Shown piece by piece: positions 4,905 to 7,230 of a DNA stretch of 7,230 nucleotides. The translations under genes were made by a program, and so were the position numbers. Below the pieces are notes generated by a model. It searched no databases. It was not told the DNA's origin and saw only the letters and a list, made by a program, of their open reading frames with translations. Source of the DNA: Actinomycetes bacterium. GTDB lineage: Bacteria; Actinomycetota; Acidimicrobiia; Acidimicrobiales; Microtrichaceae. Location: the NCBI GenBank assembly GCA_023427825.1, contig JAEZAI010000259.1, forward strand, positions 1 through 7,230, written 5' to 3'. How positions within the stretch are numbered: position 1 is the stretch's first letter; every line of letters starts with the position of its first letter.

Positions 4905-5996
4905 TCAGGCCAGGTCGGCGAGCACCGAGCTGGCCGCCAGGGCGCGGTCGTCGGACGGCGGTCGGGCGTCAGGGTCGGCCCCCAGACCCAGCCCGCCGAC
5001 GGCGTCGATCGCCACGAGCAGGTCCCGCAGGTTGCGCGGCGGCGGGAAGTACTCGTCCTCCTCGGTAAGGCGGACCTCCTCGACGCCCCGGGCGGGGGCG
5101 AGGGCGCCGATCACCTGGTCGACGAGCTCCTCGGGGGCCGACGCGCCGGCGGTCACGCCGACCACGCCGTGCAGGTCGACCGAGCCGTCGGCCCGGCGCG
5201 GCAGCTCGGCGGCGCTGTTCACCCGGAGCACGGTCGCGCAGCCGGCGCCGCGGGCCAGGCGCTCCAGCGCCACGGTGTTCGACGAGTTGGCGGAGCCGAT
5301 CACCACCACGGCGTCGCAGCGGGGTGCGATCTCCATGAGGGCGGACTGGCGGTTGGTGGTGGCGAAGCACAGGTCGCTGCGCCCGGGGGTCCAGACGTCG
5401 GGGAAGCGGTCGGTGGTGGCCTGGGCGACGTCGGCCCAGTCCCGGTGCGACAGCGTGGTCTGCGCGAGCAGCGCCACCGGCGTGCCGAACTCGGGGAGCG
5501 CGTCGACCTCGTCCACCGACTCCACCCGGTGGATGGCGTCGGGTGCCACGGCCATGGTGCCGACCGCCTCCTCGTGGCCGTCGTGGCCGATGTAGACGAT
5601 CGAGTAGCCCTTGCCGGCACGGACCTTGACCTCGTGATGGACCTTGGTGACCAGCGGGCACACGGCGTCGACCACGAAGCCGCCGTTCTCCCGGGCCGCC
5701 GTGACCACCTCTGGTGCCGAGCCGTGGGCCGACAGCATGAGCGGCCGTCCCGGCGGGACCTCGGCGACGTCGTCCACGAACACCACGCCCTGCTCGCGGA
5801 ACCGCTGCACGACCTGCTGGTTGTGCACGATCTCGTGGTAGCAGTACACGGGCCCGTCGAAGGCACGGACCATCCAGGCGAGGGCCTTGATCGCCATCTC
5901 CACCCCGGCGCAGAAGCCACGTGGGGCGGCGAGCAGCACCAGGTCGACGCTCCCGCTGGAGGGCGCGTCGGGGGTCACGGCGGTCGTGTCGGTCAC
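4905..5996 (-). CDS. ispH: 4-hydroxy-3-methylbut-2-enyl diphosphate reductase (IspH/LytB)
   Basis: Reduces HMBPP to isopentenyl and dimethylallyl diphosphate, the last step of the MEP isoprenoid pathway, using a [4Fe-4S] cluster. The 363-residue product has the three cluster cysteines: Cys29 in RGFCAGVEMAI, Cys113 in DAVCPLVTKVH and Cys210 in DLCFATTNRQ. Substrate-site residues are present: His58 in EIVHN, His91 in SAHGS, His120 in KVHHEV, Glu143 (the likely proton-relay glutamate) in GHDGHEEAVGT, QTTLS at 179-183, GSANSSNT at 234-241 and GVTAGASAP at 280-288. The tail beyond about residue 305 is longer than in E. coli, as is common in actinobacterial IspH. GTG 5996 is the first start after an in-frame TAG at 6008-6006 and follows a leaderless-type -10; a second GTG at codon 7 is an alternative. 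cmk-plsC-ispH is a known linked order in Clostridia; here ispH is close by but on the opposite strand. Confidence 0.97.
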   Translation of the reverse strand: MTDTTAVTPDAPSSGSVDLVLLAAPRGFCAGVEMAIKALAWMVRAFDGPVYCYHEIVHNQQVVQRFREQGVVFVDDVAEVPPGRPLMLSAHGSAPEVVTAARENGGFVVDAVCPLVTKVHHEVKVRAGKGYSIVYIGHDGHEEAVGTMAVAPDAIHRVESVDEVDALPEFGTPVALLAQTTLSHRDWADVAQATTDRFPDVWTPGRSDLCFATTNRQSALMEIAPRCDAVVVIGSANSSNTVALERLARGAGCATVLRVNSAAELPRRADGSVDLHGVVGVTAGASAPEELVDQVIGALAPARGVEEVRLTEEDEYFPPPRNLRDLLVAIDAVGGLGLGADPDARPPSDDRALAASSVLADLA

Positions 5997-6002
5997 GTCA
6001 CG

Positions 6003-6008
6003 AGCCTA
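6003..6008 (-). promoter_or_regulatory. -10-like hexamer for a leaderless ispH transcript
   Basis: On the - strand TAGGCT ends 6 bases before the GTG start of ispH, with no Shine-Dalgarno sequence between them. This spacing puts the expected transcription start at or beside the start codon. No good -35 element is seen in the GC-rich sequence upstream. The hexamer also contains the in-frame TAG that limits the 5' end of the gene. Confidence 0.55.
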
Positions 6009-6021
6009 CGGTCCCGGCGGC

Positions 6022-6042
6022 CCCGGCCCGTCCTCGGCCGGG
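6022..6042 (-). terminator. GC-rich hairpin upstream of ispH (possible terminator of the hydrolase gene)
   Basis: CCCGGCC at 6022-6028 and GGCCGGG at 6036-6042 form a perfect 7-bp all-GC stem around a 7-base loop. It lies after the hydrolase stop and before the ispH -10. It has no T-run on either strand, as is often the case for actinobacterial hairpin terminators, so the role is inferred from strength and position only. Confidence 0.35.
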
Positions 6043-6104
6043 TCAGGCCCGGATGACCGCCGCAGGACCGCTCGACCACCGCAGGGCGGCGGAGGCTCGG
6101 AGTG

Positions 6105-6123
6105 CGCCCCTGCTCAGGGGGCG
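6105..6123 (-). other. Hairpin across the hydrolase stop codon
   Basis: CGCCCCT at 6105-6111 pairs with AGGGGGCG at 6116-6123, with one bulged G, around the loop GCTC. The hydrolase stop codon (6116-6114 on the - strand) lies in and beside the loop. It may be part of the transcript end together with the hairpin at 6022-6042; no T-run follows it. Confidence 0.3.
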
Positions 6124-7230
6124 TGGAGGTAGGCGACGACGCGCGGGAGCGACGCCAGCACGCCGTCGCCGAGACCCACCGGCTCGGGGTCCAGGCCCGA
6201 CCGGTACCGCAGCTCCGCCGTGACGAGGTGGCCGACCTGCGGCCACAGCTCGGGCGAATCGGTGAACGGCGGCGACGGGCAGCCGTCGTTGCCGAGCTGC
6301 AGCAGTGCATCGGGCAGCGGCAGGCCCGTGGCGACCGCCAGCGCGATCACTCCGCCGTCGCCGATCTCGCAGATGTCGGTGAACGCGTTGTTGTGGCCGG
6401 TTCCGCCCAGCTCGACCAGCCTCTTGGGCCCGGCGGTGTACTCGTAGCCGGTCCGCACGCCGTCGATCGACGCGACGCCGTCGTCGCGGCCGCTCAGCCA
6501 CATGACGGCCTTGTCGGCCGGCAGCGTGGGGGCGATCCCCTGCAGGATGCTCAGCAGCGACACGCCGGCGCTGAGCGGGATGGCCGAGTGCACGTCGGGA
6601 CGGCTGAGCAGCCGCAGCGAGGTGCCCCCGCCCGCCGAGTGCCCGACCGGGTAGACGCTCGACGAGTCGACGACACCGCTCAGCAGCCCGCTGGGAGCGT
6701 CGTCCTGCGCCTTCACGGCGTCGATGGCCTCGGCGGCGATCGTGGTGTCGGGACGGGGCGCGGCCGGCGCGTCACCCAGCACGCTGCCGAGCCCCCGCTC
6801 GAGGTAGTCGGGAGAGATCACGACGAAGCCCCACGACGCCAGGTGCGTGGTCAGCGTGGTCGACTGCAGCCGGAAGCTGGCGAAGCCGTGGGAGAACAGC
6901 ACCAGCGGGTACGGCCCGTCGACGGTGTCGGCCGGCACGTCGCGGTGGGCGATCGTCTGGAACGGCGGATCGACGTCGGGCGGGATGAGCGCGTCGAAGC
7001 TCGGCGGCACGAAGTCCCGGATGTGGTAGCTGTCGAGCGGCGTGTCGCCGATCTGCCCGGCGTCCGCCGGGTACCAGACCTCCACGCTCCGATCGGAGAG
7101 CGCCAGCGTGGTCACCCCGACCTCGTGCGGGCCCAGTCCGGTGTAGGCGGCCTCCGCCGCCCGGGGGGCGTCGTTGGGGCTCGTGCCGGTGGCGGGCGGC
7201 GGCGGCTCGGGGACGCACGCCGCGGCCAGC
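6114..7230 (-). CDS. Secreted alpha/beta hydrolase, probable lipoprotein (5' end outside window)
   Basis: A serine hydrolase of the alpha/beta fold, nearest in look to the PAF-acetylhydrolase/chlorophyllase-like group; the substrate is unknown. Counting from an internal GTG at 7115, it shows the strand DRSVEVWYPAD at 8-18, the oxyanion segment LFSHGFAS at 73-80, the nucleophile elbow GHSAGG with Ser160, an acid candidate in SGRDDG (Asp211 or Asp212) and His241 in GTGHNNAF. Cys249 and Cys279 flank a C-terminal segment and could form a disulfide. The frame stays open to the window edge and begins Leu-Ala-Ala-Ala-Cys (Cys codon 7217-7215), which fits a lipobox, followed by a Pro-rich linker. I infer that a signal peptide lies just outside and that the mature protein is lipid-anchored outside the membrane. 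GTG 7115 is therefore probably not the start: it would cut away the linker and any export signal. The stop is TGA at 6116-6114. Confidence 0.88.
   Translation of the reverse strand, partial: LAAACVPEPPPPATGTSPNDAPRAAEAAYTGLGPHEVGVTTLALSDRSVEVWYPADAGQIGDTPLDSYHIRDFVPPSFDALIPPDVDPPFQTIAHRDVPADTVDGPYPLVLFSHGFASFRLQSTTLTTHLASWGFVVISPDYLERGLGSVLGDAPAAPRPDTTIAAEAIDAVKAQDDAPSGLLSGVVDSSSVYPVGHSAGGGTSLRLLSRPDVHSAIPLSAGVSLLSILQGIAPTLPADKAVMWLSGRDDGVASIDGVRTGYEYTAGPKRLVELGGTGHNNAFTDICEIGDGGVIALAVATGLPLPDALLQLGNDGCPSPPFTDSPELWPQVGHLVTAELRYRSGLDPEPVGLGDGVLASLPRVVAYLHAP

Noticed and set aside
3624..6056. An 810-codon open frame on the + strand
   Set aside because: It runs through the acyltransferase gene in a shifted frame and then antisense to the CopD-like gene and ispH. 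Its residues are Arg/Gly/His-rich with no domain, as expected from GC-rich codon shadows.
6847..7029. A 60-codon + strand frame opposite the hydrolase
   Set aside because: It is short, antisense to a conserved hydrolase core, and has neither a ribosome site nor a recognisable motif.

Overview
The window is very GC-rich chromosomal DNA that looks like a core housekeeping region of an actinobacterium. The Acidimicrobiia are my best guess for the class. This rests on base composition, on GTG start codons at every gene whose start is visible (aroA with one ATG alternative), on several start codons directly preceded by a TANNNT -10-like hexamer with no Shine-Dalgarno sequence (the leaderless arrangement common in Actinobacteria), and on gene order. 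I cannot confirm the taxon without a search. I see no mobile element, CRISPR array, rRNA, tRNA or phage gene.

Left part, + strand (about 1-4347). The tail of an upstream reading frame, with a 12-bp tandem repeat that would encode Gly-Gly-Gly-Ser units, runs to a stop at 79. A compact run of five genes follows. aroH (monofunctional chorismate mutase) overlaps tyrA (prephenate dehydrogenase with a C-terminal ACT domain) by 4 bp. aroA (EPSP synthase) follows after 2 bp, cmk (cytidylate kinase) after about 11 bp, and a PlsC-family 1-acyl-glycerol-phosphate acyltransferase after 67 bp. AroA makes EPSP, the precursor of chorismate; AroH converts chorismate to prephenate; TyrA oxidises prephenate toward tyrosine. 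Chorismate synthase, the step between AroA and AroH, is not in the window. cmk (CMP/dCMP phosphorylation) and the acyltransferase (phosphatidic acid synthesis) join nucleotide and phospholipid supply to the same run.

Middle (4348-4457). A 110-bp gap between convergent genes holds a 16-bp near-perfect tandem repeat and a 9-bp inverted repeat; it may work as a two-way transcription end.

Right part, - strand (4458-7230). Read from right to left, these are a secreted, probably lipid-anchored alpha/beta hydrolase whose 5' end is cut by the window edge, ispH (the last enzyme of the MEP isoprenoid pathway, an iron-sulfur protein), and a small four-helix membrane protein resembling the CopD family. 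ispH and the membrane protein gene are 54 bp apart and may be co-transcribed, although a second promoter-like sequence lies between them.

The genes are ordinary and well conserved. The points worth a second look are regulatory or boundary features: the leaderless-type promoters, a dyad upstream of aroH, a tiny frame joined to both cmk and the acyltransferase gene by GTGA overlaps, the repeats between the convergent genes, and the lipobox-like start of the hydrolase.
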